A stretch of 64,000 nt of DNA, taken from positions 1,488,001 through 1,552,000 of the forward strand of contig NC_063151.1 of the NCBI RefSeq assembly GCF_020921035.1, in the 5' to 3' direction. The DNA is from Rhodamnia argentea. Its lineage: Eukaryota; Streptophyta; Magnoliopsida; Myrtales; Myrtaceae. The position numbers and the translations under genes were made by a program. The notes beneath the pieces are model-generated. The model searched no databases and had not been told where the DNA came from. It saw nothing but the letters and a program-made list of their open reading frames with translations. Positions 1 through 10,900 of this stretch are shown one piece after another (the first letter of the stretch is position 1; each line of letters opens with the position of its first letter).

Positions 1-297
1 TGGATGACGGCCGACAACTCTGACAATGTACCTAGGGATTTTCGCACTCGTCAATGATGGACGACGACCGACGACTACGAGGACATAGCTGGGGATTTTC
101 GCACCACGACGATTCGGTGAGTTCCCTAGTTGACTCGAGCTGGTGTTGCCGATTCTATTTTAGCTTCCAAAGTGTCAATTTTTGCCTCAATAGCTCTTGG
201 TGCCGAGGTGAGTTTGCATAATCTTGAATCTCCTTCTTGATTATGCGGATTGTGTCTGGTGGATATGCATGTCCCGCTGTTGAGTGCCCTTACTTAC
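1..297 (+). repeat. Left inverted-repeat arm
   Basis: Reverse-complement partner of 2257-2556. The inner edge is sharp: homology stops just after the GTAAGTAAGGGCACTC motif (reverse complement here near 283-297). Confidence 0.7.
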
Positions 298-997
298 AAT
301 TGCTGCGTTGATCGATTTCACAATTTCTCGGGACGTGAAGCTCGTATGCTGAGTGTTGGGTGAAACCTCTTTATAGGTTTGATAGATGAAGATAGAAAAG
401 AAGTGGTCAACCATTTGATTGTGGCTTGGTAGTAATATTGGTAGGAATATCAAAATTCTCGCCTGGCTATTGCCAGAATGTTAGAGAAGGCTAATAGCAA
501 AAATGATCTCACATGAATTAAAAACAAAGTCACCGAAAGAACACCTTAAGATATGTTCTTCTGTTTGCAACTTAAAATCTGCTAAAATAGCAGTCAAAGC
601 CCTGGAATCAAGAACATAACAATAGCAAAAAGTATGATGATGTTTCAAATACATGGCTATATTTTCCCCACAATGGAATTTGGTACTGCTGCTAGTCAGA
701 TTTTTCTACATTTGACACAAAAGCCACCAGTTAGACCAACATTGTTCTCTTTTATGAACTTCACCTGAAGCTTCCAAATTGAGGAAAAAACAAACAATCA
801 GTTTGTACAAGATGAAAGTCCCGTGCACATTTTAAATACTATAGTCAAATCCTAGAGTTATTGGAATTTATAGTCCAAAAAAGTTTTGAGACTAAAGCAG
901 CCACTCTATGCACTTGTCCCCTAAAGAATACGTCCTTCAGAATAACCCCTGTTTTTTTCTTAAGGAATTTCATGCTATCCTCACTTTTCCCTTGCAG

Positions 998-1435
998 ATG
1001 GCACAATCGAAGACGTTGGTTCCTCCAGTGGACAACGATACATCTGTGATTTGCTATTGTGGCCTGAAAGCTCCTTTGCGAACAGCAAGGACGAAGGACA
1101 ACCGGGGAAGATGGTACCATGGCTACCCAAGATACAATCACAATAATAAAGGGGAAAGTTGTAGTTTTTTTATTTGGATTGATGGGGAAATCAATCAATT
1201 GTTAAGTAGTGTGTCCAGAAGTTTTCAGCAGAGCAATGCCAAACAAGAACCAATATCGACCCATGATGAGGATGAGGGTTATTCAATAGTCGTTGAGGTC
1301 AAAGCTCTCAAGGTACAATTGAAACAAATGAAACAAGAATCGGCATACCTGAAGAAAGAAAATTGTAGATTGAAGATAATTGTGGTTGTATTGTTGTTAT
1401 TTATAGTAATAACACAATTTATGATTTTAGAGTAA
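998..1435 (+). CDS. GRF-type zinc-finger protein with coiled coil and C-terminal membrane helix (transposon cargo?)
   Basis: The 145-residue ORF starts at the ATG directly after a splice-acceptor-like CCCTTGCAG, so a 5'-UTR intron is plausible and the longer in-frame ORF from 908 is unlikely. Domain order: a GRF zinc finger at residues 14-60 (CYCGLKAPL..., NRGRWYH, CSFFIWID), a charged linker, a leucine/lysine-rich coiled coil at about 100-125, and a terminal hydrophobic segment (IIVVVLLLFIVITQF) that looks like a tail anchor. In GRF fingers the third zinc ligand is normally the Cys of a GCP-like motif; here it reads HGYPRYN, so that cysteine is Tyr and metal binding may be lost. Proteins of this GRF-coil-TM layout are numerous in many plant genomes and their function is unknown. 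Its position between long inverted repeats suggests it moves as cargo of the element. Confidence 0.6.
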   Translation: MAQSKTLVPPVDNDTSVICYCGLKAPLRTARTKDNRGRWYHGYPRYNHNNKGESCSFFIWIDGEINQLLSSVSRSFQQSNAKQEPISTHDEDEGYSIVVEVKALKVQLKQMKQESAYLKKENCRLKIIVVVLLLFIVITQFMILE

Positions 1436-2256
1436 AGGATCATGAACATATTTTGTATGTATGTGCTCTCTGTTAGTGGGCTGAATGAAGTGAATGTTGT
1501 TTTATCTTGGCATTTGCCAAAAGTTTCCCTCTCATGATGTCCTTTTAGATGCATAATTTTGAGTAGTCGTCAATTAGAAGGAAGAGGAAGTAGAGCTTTG
1601 TGGCTATATGGAACTTAGCATTTAACTGGTTATATTTCGCGGAGTTTTTATACTTCACGTTCAATTGTTCGGTTTCGCCGGGCCGAGACTCCTGTTTTCC
1701 TCAGTCCGGAGAACTTTGACCCAAAGCTGATAATGTAGTTCATGTAAGGTGGAATCAGTTCATGCTATGTTATGTTTGTGCATTGCATCGTTTTCTCTTG
1801 GTAATGTTCTGTTTTTGGTTGTTGCACATGGTTTTGCTGCTGCAAGTATGCAGATCAGAAGTTATGTAACCGATCAGTAGGGGGTTTTCGTGTAGCCTGC
1901 TTTGCGATACTTTACCTACGTGTGCGCATAATCATCCCCTAAACCGATCGATGCATTAGAAACTATATGCTATCTAGTTTCATTTGCATTTTCGCCGAAT
2001 TAGTTTTTTTCATTTGCATTATCGAAAGGGACATAAACAAGAAAAGCAAAAAAAAAATGGAAAAACCAAATAATCATTTCATTTGCATTTTCGCCGAATT
2101 AATTTTTTTAGTCATTATTTTGCAATGGGGGGTGACCGATGTCTATTTTGATTTAAATCGTTATGTATCTAACAACGTTTCATGTTCGATTAGTCGACTT
2201 TGTAATCTATTTTAATCGGTCCGTGTATTTACTTTTTCGTCAATAGATAGCCATCC
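1436..2256. other. Non-coding interior of the inverted-repeat element
   Basis: AT-rich with no convincing ORF. A roughly 33-bp stretch around TTTCATTTGCATTTTCGCCG is duplicated at about 1977 and 2077, which creates a spurious repetitive small ORF at 1967-2215. Confidence 0.5.
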
Positions 2257-2556
2257 ACGTAAGTAAGGGCACTCAACAGTGGGACATGCATCCACAGGAC
2301 ACAATCCACCTAATCAAGAAGGAGATTCAAGATTATGCAAACTCATCTCAACACCGAGAGTTGTTGAGGCAAAAATTGACACTTTGGAAGCTAAAACAGA
2401 ACCGGCAACACCAACTCAAGTCAACTAGGGGACTCATTGAATGGTTGTGGTGCGAAAATCCCAAGCTACGTCCTCAAAGTTGTCGGCCGTCGTCCATCAT
2501 CAGCGAGTGCGAAAATATCCAGGTACATCGTCAGAGTCGTCGACCGTCGTCCATCA
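2257..2556 (-). repeat. Right inverted-repeat arm
   Basis: Partner of 1-297. It carries two copies of a roughly 54-bp sub-repeat (about 2450-2503 and 2504-2557), each ending in GTCGTCCATCAT. Confidence 0.7.
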
Positions 2557-2789
2557 TTGAGGAGTCAAGAGCTTTGGTGATGAGCATCCAATGGTTGACG
2601 AGAGTCGCCACGAAAGGGAGGAGCGAGGGTCGTCGAGCATCCGATGGCCGTTGATAGCTGCCATCCGTCATTAAGGAGTGATGATCTTCAGTGGTTAGCA
2701 AATTAGGGTTTTGTTTTGATTTTGGGAGCGCGGGTTTCTGATTTTGCGTGTTCCGGTTTTAGGGCAATTTGCCCAAAAATGAAACACAA

Positions 2790-3060
2790 GACCCAAAAAA
2801 AAAAAAAGTCATTTTTTTATTTGCCGACGTCCACGTCGGTGCCGGACTAGCCACGTAGGACGGCCGGCGCCGACTAGCAGCGTAAGCATTTTCCGGGAGC
2901 TAAATTGGCCGGAAGACTGAATTTGCAAAAAGCGAAAAGGTTTAAGACTGAATCGGCAAAATATGAAAAAGTTTAGGATTCAATTGGCAAAATTGAAAGG
3001 TTTAGAACTGAATCAACAAAAGTGCAATAGGTTGAGGACTTTTTTTGACAATTTTCCCTT
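2790..3060 (-). repeat. Family A repeat, one end only
   Basis: Contains repeated phrases of the type TTTAGGACTGAATTGGCAAAA and ends in TTTTTTTGACAATTTTCCC. The same signature occurs at about 6570-7165, 10770-10900, 26640-26720 and 43655-44115. It looks like the terminal part of a non-autonomous TIR element. Confidence 0.5.
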
Positions 3061-3309
3061 CGGCAACTCTTCCTTTAAAGATATTGTGATGTGGGTAAGC
3101 ATAATTATGAGGCGTTTGGCAGAAACTTTTGCGAGATTGTCGTGGTTATCGAAATGATGAAAAGAAAAAGACCGTTTAACATAGCTGTAGAGTTGTTACA
3201 AAAGTTTATCTTTGCATGATGTCGCGAGGGCCGCGATCCCACGTTTTCCTAAGCACGTCTTTGGGTAGCATATGCTTTATTTAACGTAGAAAGGATACTA
3301 AAAGGGCAA

Positions 3310-3760
3310 TTCCACGCGGGCGTATGCAACCGGATCGGGTTTACCCGGAACCTGAATCGGATCACCTAAAAATAGGTATGGGAATTGGTTGGAATCGGAC
3401 TGATTCTTGGTTTCAAGTACTTAGGAACTAGATCGGTTTTGGAACCGGTTTTTAACAACTGTTGAAAAAAAAAAAAAAAAAAACCTAGTCTCGCTAGAAA
3501 TTATTACTTTTGGTGGATAATATATTTTATTGTTCATCTTTTACTTTGAATCGTTTCGTTGGTACTTATATTGTTTTGCTAGAAAAAATGAAATAAAAAA
3601 GAAAAAGAAAAAATAGGTTCTCCGGTGTATCTTGGAACCGGACAAAAAAATTAGGGCAGATTCCAAAACAGGGCCAAGACAAATAGGATAAGATTACAAT
3701 GTAGTCGGTTTCAGAATTTAGATCCAGAACCTACCTAGACCTATGCTCATCCCTAATTCC
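3310..3760. mobile_element. Degenerate hAT-like non-autonomous element
   Basis: Dense in GGAACCGG/CCGGTTC-type phrases (ACCCGGAACC, GGAACCGG, TCGGTTTCAG) and ends with CTATGCTCATCCCTA, resembling the CACCCCTA end of the well-preserved hAT copy at 60693-61347. No clear target-site duplication was found. Confidence 0.35.
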
Positions 3761-3770
3761 ACGGACCTTT

Positions 3771-4737
3771 AACAGACGGCTGCGCTGTCTAAGGACGCAA
3801 ATACTTTCATGCAACCCGCCATACACGCAAATGACACGTCGTAATCGCTTTGAATATCAGCACAAGCCCAACAAACCATCTGGTCAACTCAGCTATTTCT
3901 ATCCTTTTTAATTCAAACACGGCTTCGAACAACGGAGAACCGAGCGCGGAAAAAAGGAACAAACTCGGACCGCCTCGCGAATTCTTCCGAGCCTTGAGAG
4001 TTACTCCTTTTGGCTCCTCGTCGTCTTCTTCCAGCTGCCACTGCTGCGACGTAATCGCCTGCGTAACAATCCGAGAAAGGTCGAACGAATCCGTGGGCCG
4101 ACGTGTCATTTGCGAGTCATATGTCCAAGTTGACGAATGATCGGTCAAAGTAGAAGCTAAACAATTTGGCAGGGAAACAGAATTTCTCAGCGGGATCCAA
4201 AAGGAAAAGGGCGAAGTTGAATTTGTGAATGCGACGAAGGTAATGCTCCAAGCATATAAAGTGGAATTTCTCAGTGGATGAAGGACGTGGAAGCAATGGC
4301 GGGTTCACATTGATGAAAGCCCCTTTTCCCCAGTTCCCACTTCCACTTGCCCAAAGCCCTTCAATAAGGCTTTTCATAGTCAAATTTTCATTATGTATTA
4401 AGGTTTTACGACGATAAAAATCGTTTATTAAGTAATACGGCGGACTAGACAGCTCCCTCGTTAGTTTGTTTCTTAAAATTTAGGAAAATGCTTATTTGAA
4501 TGTATTAAGGATAGTACAATCTCAACCGTAGATCCACACGTCATCACCACGTGTTTTGCATAAAGCACTCATTGATTGGGAAATCGTGTGATCAGAAATA
4601 AGCGATACTATCGATCATGTCAGGCTAACAGCTTCCTATTATGTATGTCAAACCATACTTAGCGGCCCAAATCTAATGCTTTCCTTGAAATATACTCCCC
4701 ATTTGTTCGATGAAACAAAAAAAAGAAAGAAATTATT
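3771..4737. other. Intergenic stretch, no gene recognised
   Basis: Part of it (3800-4140) has balanced base composition and overlapping ORFs on both strands, but none shows a domain I recognise. The rest is AT-rich single-copy-looking DNA. Confidence 0.4.
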
Positions 4738-4747
4738 TCGGGATGCG

Positions 4748-4973
4748 TTTGTTTCGCGAAAAATGAATGATGCGAAGAACATCTTCCTTAAAAATAGTTG
4801 CTCCTATCGCTTGCATAAAATATGAATGAACGAAAGATATTTTCACCGTTCATGAAAGTGTTTAGACATAAATTGTTGTTAATAATGAAAAATATTTTTC
4901 ATTGATTAATTATTTCAAATAATCACTTGTGAGAAAATATTTTCAAGATCATTCGTTAGTTCGCGAAACAAAA
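4748..4973. mobile_element. Short MITE with TTTGTTTCGCGAA termini
   Basis: Begins TTTGTTTCGCGAAAAATG and ends TTCGCGAAACAAA, giving a terminal inverted repeat of about 13 bp. A diverged relative lies at 5362-5560, and the left terminus recurs at 5863. Non-coding. Family relation inferred from shared ends. Confidence 0.5.
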
Positions 4974-5361
4974 TTGGCCATAGAATCTTCCGGACCTCCC
5001 ATTTTCTTGTCCGCAAGCCATCCACTATCGTTATCAATAGGAAGAAATTTCATAATGCTATTTCGTCGGTGATGGGGCCCAATCAGAGCATTTGTCCCTT
5101 GAAATTCCAGTGGTCTCATTTTGTTCCTCATATTTTCCTAACCCGGGGCTGTTTTTTCCCAAGTCCTTGCCGCTAGATCCGGTCGCACGTAACACACATG
5201 ACAAGGGGTGGCCAATGGGCCGGACGGGCCCAGGCCCATGAGCTTGAGATTTGCAGAGTACGAGGTTGAAGTTCCTTCCTGTATGTCTGCTGCGGCTAAA
5301 TCGATCTTCGGCCATTCTATTCTGACGATCGGACGATTGGAAAAATAAACGAAAGTGGCTC

Positions 5362-5560
5362 TTTATTTTGCGAAAAATGGATGATTTAAAAAATATTTTT
5401 CGAAAATGATTATTCATGTTACATAGAAAAATGAATGAACGAAATTTTTTTCATCGATCACGAAGATATTTAGACATAAATTGTCGTCGACGGTAAAATT
5501 TTTTCATTGGTCAGTTATTGTAGTGATATGAGTGATCATTTATAGGCGATTACTAGAAAG
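5362..5560. repeat. Diverged relative of the TTTGTTTCGCGAA MITE
   Basis: Shares TTTTGCGAAAAATG, GAATGAACGAAA and TTTAGACATAAATTGT with 4748-4973 in the same order. The right terminus is not recognisable. Confidence 0.4.
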
Positions 5561-5862
5561 TAGATATCATTGAGATAATAATCAAAAGTTACAAACACGT
5601 TCATAAACTTAAATGGAAACGAACATTATATTTTTCAAAAGGAGATTGTTCAAACAAAAGTTTGGTAGAATTTTGGTGTAATTTGAGCATGTGTTCTCCT
5701 CTATGGTTCTTCTCTTTAAAAATTTTGGACCTTCTTCAGCGGTCATAATAATTCACATGCAATCCTCTCCCTAATTGCGCTACAGACAAAGAAAGTGACC
5801 GTTTCTAAACCTTTGCAAAACGTTCAATTCGGGCCATTGAAATTTCTTGTACAACTCATTTT

Positions 5863-6455
5863 GTTTCGCGAAAAATGCGGCGTTTCTGAAAAACGTTTTC
5901 CAAAAAGCAGTTTTTCAAGAAAATGACGAAATTTTATTGTATTTGGATGAAATCTGAAAACGAGCTGAAAAATATTTTTCGCCGTTTAGTAAGAAAAATC
6001 AATTTCCACCATACAAGCTTTTTAATAATTTATTTTTTTAATTTTTTAATTTGATCTTTTTTCTCTTTTATATTTATTTAGTTATTTCTTTTTCCTTTCT
6101 TTTTCAGGTGAAGACCAGTAGGCGAGGGTTGAGCTCGCCCGGTCCCGACGGCCAAGCCTCACCAACCTCGGCCTCGCTCAAGGCCGGCAAAGCGAGCTTC
6201 TAGCTTGCCATCTATGTCGTCACAAGGTTGCAAGGCTCGCCTCGCCTGTAATCGAAGACCAGCAGAGGAATAAAAAAGAATAAAAGGAAAAAATAAAAAA
6301 AAGTAAAAGGAACTCGAAAATAAAAAGAAATAAAAGAAAACAAAAATAAAAAAATGATTAAAATAAAATGAATGTGGAAGAGTGGAGAGAGGAAAGATGA
6401 GGGAGGAAACCATTTTTTTTCGTGGGTGGAAAATATTTTCAAGGGACAAATGGTT
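5863..6455. mobile_element. Non-autonomous TIR element with GC-rich core
   Basis: Left end TTTTGTTTCGCGAAAAATG is followed by AT-rich sequence. A GC-rich core at about 6105-6250 (repeated GAGGCGAGG/CTCGCC words) sits between poly-pyrimidine and poly-purine tracts that are roughly complementary. Similar architecture is seen at 19335-19995 and, partially, at 27400-27660. The ORFs across the purine tracts are compositional artefacts. Confidence 0.4.
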
Positions 6456-6569
6456 CAATAAAAAAACGAAGAGAAAAACTAAAGATAAGGGATAACTCAA
6501 GTCAGAAAATAATGCAAAAATGCAAAACTCAAGTCACGCAGTGAAAGAAACTATCCCAAAAATTTGAAA

Positions 6570-7165
6570 AAATTACAAAAAAAAAAGTGTTAAAATTTAG
6601 TCCTAAATATTTTATTTTGTTAATTTAGTCCATCCAGCCAAGTTTGGATCGGTCATCCTACATGGCACTAGCGACATTGACATGGACAAAATTTGCAATT
6701 TAAAAATATAAATTTTTTAATTTTAAGTTATTTATTTATTTATTTTCCTTTTCTTTTTTTTTTTCTTTGTTGCGGTTGGTGAGGGCTCGACAACCCTCGC
6801 CCGTGGTCGTCTAAGGTCGCCTCTCTGCCTATGGCGGGCGAGAGCAAGACTGTCCAAGCGTCGTCATTGGCTTGCCACCGGCTAAGACCAACCACAGGTG
6901 AAAAAGAAAGAAAGAAAAATAGAAAAAGAAAAATAAATCGGGAGAAATTTTTAAAATTATTCATGTCGGTACCGATACGACTCATAGAACGACCGATGCT
7001 GACTAGACCGCTACATCGACATTTTCCAATCAAAATTGCCCGAAAGAACTATATTGGCAAATTGTCAAAAGATTTAGGATTGAATTAACATAATTGAAAA
7101 TTTAGAATTAAATTGTCGCAAGTGCAATAGGTTTATGATTTTTTTTGATAATTTTCTCAGAAATT
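6570..7165. mobile_element. Family A element, both ends present
   Basis: Left end carries TTAAAATTTAGTCCTAAATATT; the right end carries its inverted counterpart (TTAGAATTAAATTGTCGC..., GTGCAATAGGTTTATGATT) and finishes TTTGATAATTTTCTC. A short GC-rich core (6775-6860) lies between complementary poly-pyrimidine and poly-purine tracts. No coding capacity. Confidence 0.45.
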
Positions 7166-8050
7166 TTAAATGGAAATGAGAATGGGTCAACCAGTCATGA
7201 GTCCAACGCTATCCATGAGAGCCCCGTGTCGGCAACAGCCATCTTCCTTCTTAGCAACTAGAGTTTGCATGATCAGATCACGGCAACACCAAGATGTCTG
7301 GGTCGCTAGAAACCAGATGGAGTCGCTTCTTAGCTTGCCAAGTTGACTTCCAGTTCCAGGAGTCCACGAACATAACATCACTTACTACGAGGAAATTAGA
7401 AATTGCTCAGGGGCTTGGATGCGGGAAAGGAGTGCATTTTGGAAGCCCGTCTTCGTCATCATCTTACACGACTCTAGATTGATATACTCACAGATCAAGA
7501 GGGGAGATGAGAGTTCTCTTTCGGACAACACTTGCTTCCCTAGGATGCCGGGCGCTACGCATTCTGGTCTTGGGCCATCAGATATCAGGATTTCATCGCT
7601 AGGCTTGAGATCGTGATTGATTTTAACATCTCCGGATTATAGCTGTACCGAATAAACGACCGGTATCACCCGCGACATCGCTGCTCAATAGTTGCCTTCC
7701 ATCTCTTCCCTTACAGCGAGTTCCCGTTGCAGGCTTGTTTTACAATTGGTTTGGAATGGGAACATATCGGAGACGATCGTTTTTTTTGGGCCATTGCTAT
7801 GTATAGACAAGCACCGTCGTTAAAGTCATAGAACGGTTCAAAGAGAACACCAAACGAAAATCTCCGAGCCTGCAAGTCAAAATCCGGTAAAGAGAATAAA
7901 CTCACGCGGCTATACCGTGTTCTTTTTCGGTGGTAAGAGTGGAGGGAGCTACATTGTACCATGCGCATAAGTCAAGCAGTACAAATTGCCCACCAATACG
8001 ACAACATCGTTGCCTGAAGCATTTTGGCTTTTGCAGATCCAACAGCATAT
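7166..8050. other. Intergenic stretch, no gene recognised
   Basis: Balanced base composition with an open stretch on the minus strand around 7390-7620, but no motif or start context that I recognise. It could be a decayed coding fragment. Confidence 0.3.
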
Positions 8051-8054
8051 CGCT

Positions 8055-8080
8055 GTCTCTCTCTCTCTCTCTCTCTCTCT
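8055..8080 (+). repeat. (CT)n microsatellite
   Basis: About 13 uninterrupted CT units. Confidence 0.9.
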
Positions 8081-8616
8081 TTCCAGAAAACATGAGCAGA
8101 ACCCGACATTAAAGTCCCAACTGGAACCTTTGGTTCTGTCTCCTTGTGCTTATTCGAGTAAAAAGCATCTGCAACCGCAACTGCATCCCACTACAAACCC
8201 TCTCTCTCTCCCCCAAATTAAATGCTTCCCATCCAAACACAGCTCTTTTTTTCTTTTTCTCGTTCACACAAAACACCCACTTAAGCAAAATGACATGCCA
8301 ATAACGGGACAAATTAAGCAAATTCGCCTCAATTTACAGGAAGGGCTTTTTAATTCATTCATAGTTAGGTTTACAGAGGAAAAGGGAAAACAAAAAATCA
8401 TCACAACCCATACTATTTCACATCAAATCAGAAGAGAATCCCCAGGTCCTAGGCTAATGTAACCAAGTGACGAAACGGAAAAAAAAAAGGGGGGGGACGA
8501 GAACAAACCCAAGAGCCCCCCATAAGAGAGGAAAAATCAATAACCCAAGTTAGAATAGGAAAAATACAGAGTTATAATTGTCATTAGAACAATAATATGA
8601 TTGCCGAAATGTTTCA
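8081..8616. other. 3' flank of the GID2-like gene
   Basis: AT-rich, with A-tracts near 8475-8490. Presumably contains the 3' UTR (read leftwards). No other gene is seen; the long plus-strand ORF through 7986-8462 is an artefact of the CT repeat and low stop density. Confidence 0.4.
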
Positions 8617-9153
8617 TCATCTTCCCCTGTTGGTGAAATTCATCTTCTCATAGCAGCGAATCGAGAGCAGGGAGAGGAACAGATGCACCTCGTCCTTACC
8701 CCACCTGATCGGCTGCTTCACCCCCATCATCGGCGGCAACGGCGGCGCCCAAGCCGAAGCCGGAGCCGAGGCCGAGGCCGAGGCGGAGTTGGAGGCCGAG
8801 CCGGGCTGTTGCTGCTTGGAGAGGGGCAGGTAGAGCGAGTGGAGCCGCTTGAAGCCGCCGAGCGCGAGGACGACGGATCTGAGCTGCTGGTTGCCGCAGC
8901 CGATGTTGGGCCAGTGGCGGGTGCAGATCAGCTCCCAGAGCCGCTCGTCCTGTGCGGTCCTGTGCCAGAGCTTGCTCACGCAAGCCGACATCGCGAGCGT
9001 GCGCGCGTCCACGTGCTTGAGCACCTCGAAGAGCAAATTCTCGTCGAGGTGAGCGAACCCGGTCGGAGGGATCGCGCCGTCTTCCCCGGGCTCTTGGTCG
9101 GGCCTGACCTTCTTCTTCATCTTGGCGTCTTCGCCGGCAAGAGGGCGCTTCAT
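8617..9153 (-). CDS. GID2: GID2/SLY1-like F-box protein (gibberellin signalling)
   Basis: Intronless, 178 residues. GID2/SLY1 proteins are the F-box subunits of SCF ubiquitin ligases that recognise DELLA repressors bound to the gibberellin receptor and send them for degradation in the nucleus. Visible parts: a basic N-terminus (MKRPLAGEDAKMKKK); an F-box at about 33-75 (LDENLLFEVLKHV, CVSKLWHRTA, ERLWELICTRHWP); the family's GGF block (VLALGGFKRLHSLYL) near 98-112; a low-complexity Ser/Ala/Pro linker (SASASASAPASA) of variable type; and the C-terminal LSL block (WGKDEVHLFLSLLSIRCYEK) ending in MNFTNRGR. GGF and LSL are diagnostic of this subfamily and needed for DELLA binding in characterised members. 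The length matches the family. The ATG at 9153 gives the usual MKR start. Confidence 0.9.
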   Translation of the reverse strand: MKRPLAGEDAKMKKKVRPDQEPGEDGAIPPTGFAHLDENLLFEVLKHVDARTLAMSACVSKLWHRTAQDERLWELICTRHWPNIGCGNQQLRSVVLALGGFKRLHSLYLPLSKQQQPGSASNSASASASAPASAWAPPLPPMMGVKQPIRWGKDEVHLFLSLLSIRCYEKMNFTNRGR

Positions 9154-9238
9154 CTTGGCCTCACTCCCCGCCTCTGAAATCGAAGACCCAGAAAGCTTTT
9201 ATGATTCAGCTAACCGGCTAAACTCGATATCGCAGAGG

Positions 9239-9330
9239 TCAAGAAGAAGAAGGAGAAGGAGGAGAAGGAGAAGGGGATGATGGGAATGGTGGTGGTGATG
9301 GAGGAGGAGGAGGAGGGGGTGGTTAAGGAC
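9239..9330 (-). repeat. Purine-rich (GGA/GAAGAAG) tract, pyrimidine-rich 5' leader of the F-box gene
   Basis: On the gene's strand this is a TCC/CTT-rich tract 85-175 bp upstream of the ATG, a usual setting for a plant 5' UTR or core promoter. It also generates spurious ORFs on both strands. Confidence 0.5.
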
Positions 9331-9469
9331 GAGGGGATTGTGGGGAAGCACATGATTTGATGTGGGAGTGCTGTGGAAGACGACAAGCGAAGAAATGAAT
9401 GCGCTTCGATTCTTTCTCGGATTGACGATTTTGTCCTCTTCTTTCTTTTTTGTTAAACTCATCGTTTTC

Positions 9470-10770
9470 CTTTAATTTCTTTCCCGTTTTCTTTCTTCCC
9501 TTTTTAACTTTAAATTTTAACTTCCTCCAAAAACGATGCGTTTTGTTTGGGCCAGAAGGAGTCCAAACCCCGCAACTAGTGGCCTGCGCGGGTGCTCTTA
9601 TTTCGTTTTATGCATCGTTTCCTAACTTATGATTCAGAGGCTTTTTTGATTTAGTGCTCGCTCGGGGGAATCATTCAATTTGGGAGGGTGTTTTCTTGAC
9701 CATATATTATACAAAGGTGTCTTATGTGGGGCCCTCTTTTTTTATTTATTCAAAATCATCGGAACTTAATTTTGTTCCGAAATACTCTTAATCTTGATTC
9801 CCTTTGATCCGATGTAACCTCTCAAACTCATTATCAGTATAAATAACCACGGCCGACAAACATGCGCTTGTCAAGAGTACGTTTTACACCTTATTCCCCT
9901 TACGCCACTCGCACCCACATCAAAAACCCTCAAAACATCCAAATTCCGCATATTGAAGATAGAACGTACGAGACAAGAAACCATATTTATGAAAATTGGG
10001 GTAATTTATGAAATCACCCTGGTCGAGCAATCGCTATTCTTTTACCGACGATTAGCACAAATGGGTTACCAGATTAAAGTGATGAAATTTGGGGTAATTT
10101 TATGGACGACATGTTTCTATTTTCAAAAAGTACAATCAGGTCCGAATCATGTCACGAAAGTGCAATCGAGTTTTAAAATTTTCGAAAGGTGTAAGTAGAT
10201 CTTAAAATTTGTCACGAAAATATAATCGAGTTCTAAAATTTTTAAAAAATGCAATTAAAATCCAAATCGAGTGCACGTTGCTAATTACATATTTACCATT
10301 TCCCCCCTATTGACAAGTAAGCAAGACACGAATTTAAACTAATAGAAAGAGATAGCACCGGCGGCGATGGGCCAATAATATCTAAAACGAGATGGCGAGG
10401 TCGAACCGATTTTCAGTAACTAGTACATAGGCTCCGCTTTTAGCAAATGGGGTCCGGACGTCGATCAACCTTAGAAGGACTATCGTAACGTGACATGTCC
10501 CCATCGGACAAATGGATTGACGGTGGTGTTCATTCATCGATGACCTCTTCTCAATTTCATTGATGACCTCTTCTCAATGTCAAAGAGAGTAGCCATTCCG
10601 GTTGCTCCTCCTCACCTTTGTCTATTGGCAAAAATACCCCTGCTGGTTGACTGAAATTGCGTATCCTCATTTGATTATTGCATTTATTTTTTTCTCGCTG
10701 GCGGTCCTAAGGACAGTATCAAAAGAGCACATTATCCGTTTGAAGGTATGATTAGAGGGGGAGTTATTTA
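9470..10770. other. Intergenic, scattered repeat fragments
   Basis: Around 10120-10260 a phrase like AAAGTGCAATCGAGTTTTAAA is repeated three times with drift; related wording recurs near 50330-50440. At 10535-10585 the phrase TGATGACCTCTTCTCAAT is duplicated in tandem (about 25-bp unit). No gene seen. Confidence 0.4.
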
Positions 10771-10900
10771 TAAAATCTTAAATCTATTACACTTTTATCA
10801 ATTTTATCATAAATATTTTCACATTTTGCCAATTGAGTCCTCCATATTGTCGGCCGAACACTTTCGGTGATCTAACAATATAGTAATAGTCTCCTACCGT
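10770..10900 (+). repeat. Family A repeat, left-end fragment
   Basis: Contains AAATCTATTACACTTTTATC and TTTGCCAATTGAGTCC, the inverted form of the end seen at 2960-3060 and 7080-7160. Confidence 0.4.

Larger units (their letters stand above)
1..2775. mobile_element. MULE-like element with long inverted repeats, truncated by the window edge
   Basis: Bases 1-297 reappear in reverse complement at about 2257-2556, at roughly 85-90% identity by eye. The right arm continues past the homology to the left window edge, to about 2775, where the motif GGGCAATTTGCCC could be the terminus. The two arms enclose about 1.96 kb of unique DNA that holds a GRF zinc-finger ORF. The outer part of each arm contains a roughly 54-bp unit repeated twice (GTGCGAAAATCCC... 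and GTCGTCCATCATTGA...). Long TIRs with sub-repeats and cargo ORFs are typical of Mutator-like elements; that assignment is inference, because the left end and any target-site duplication lie outside the window and no transposase is visible. Confidence 0.5.

Noticed and set aside
7187-7381. Possible second PIP-like peptide gene
   Set aside because: CCAGACAT(N)TGGTGT is shared with the PIP-like gene, but there is no signal peptide in frame and the SGPS...GH motif is not recognisable.
7986-8462. 158-codon ORF through the CT microsatellite
   Set aside because: The serine/leucine run comes from the (CT)n repeat, and the remainder has no domain or conserved look. It overlaps the expected 3' flank of the GID2-like gene.
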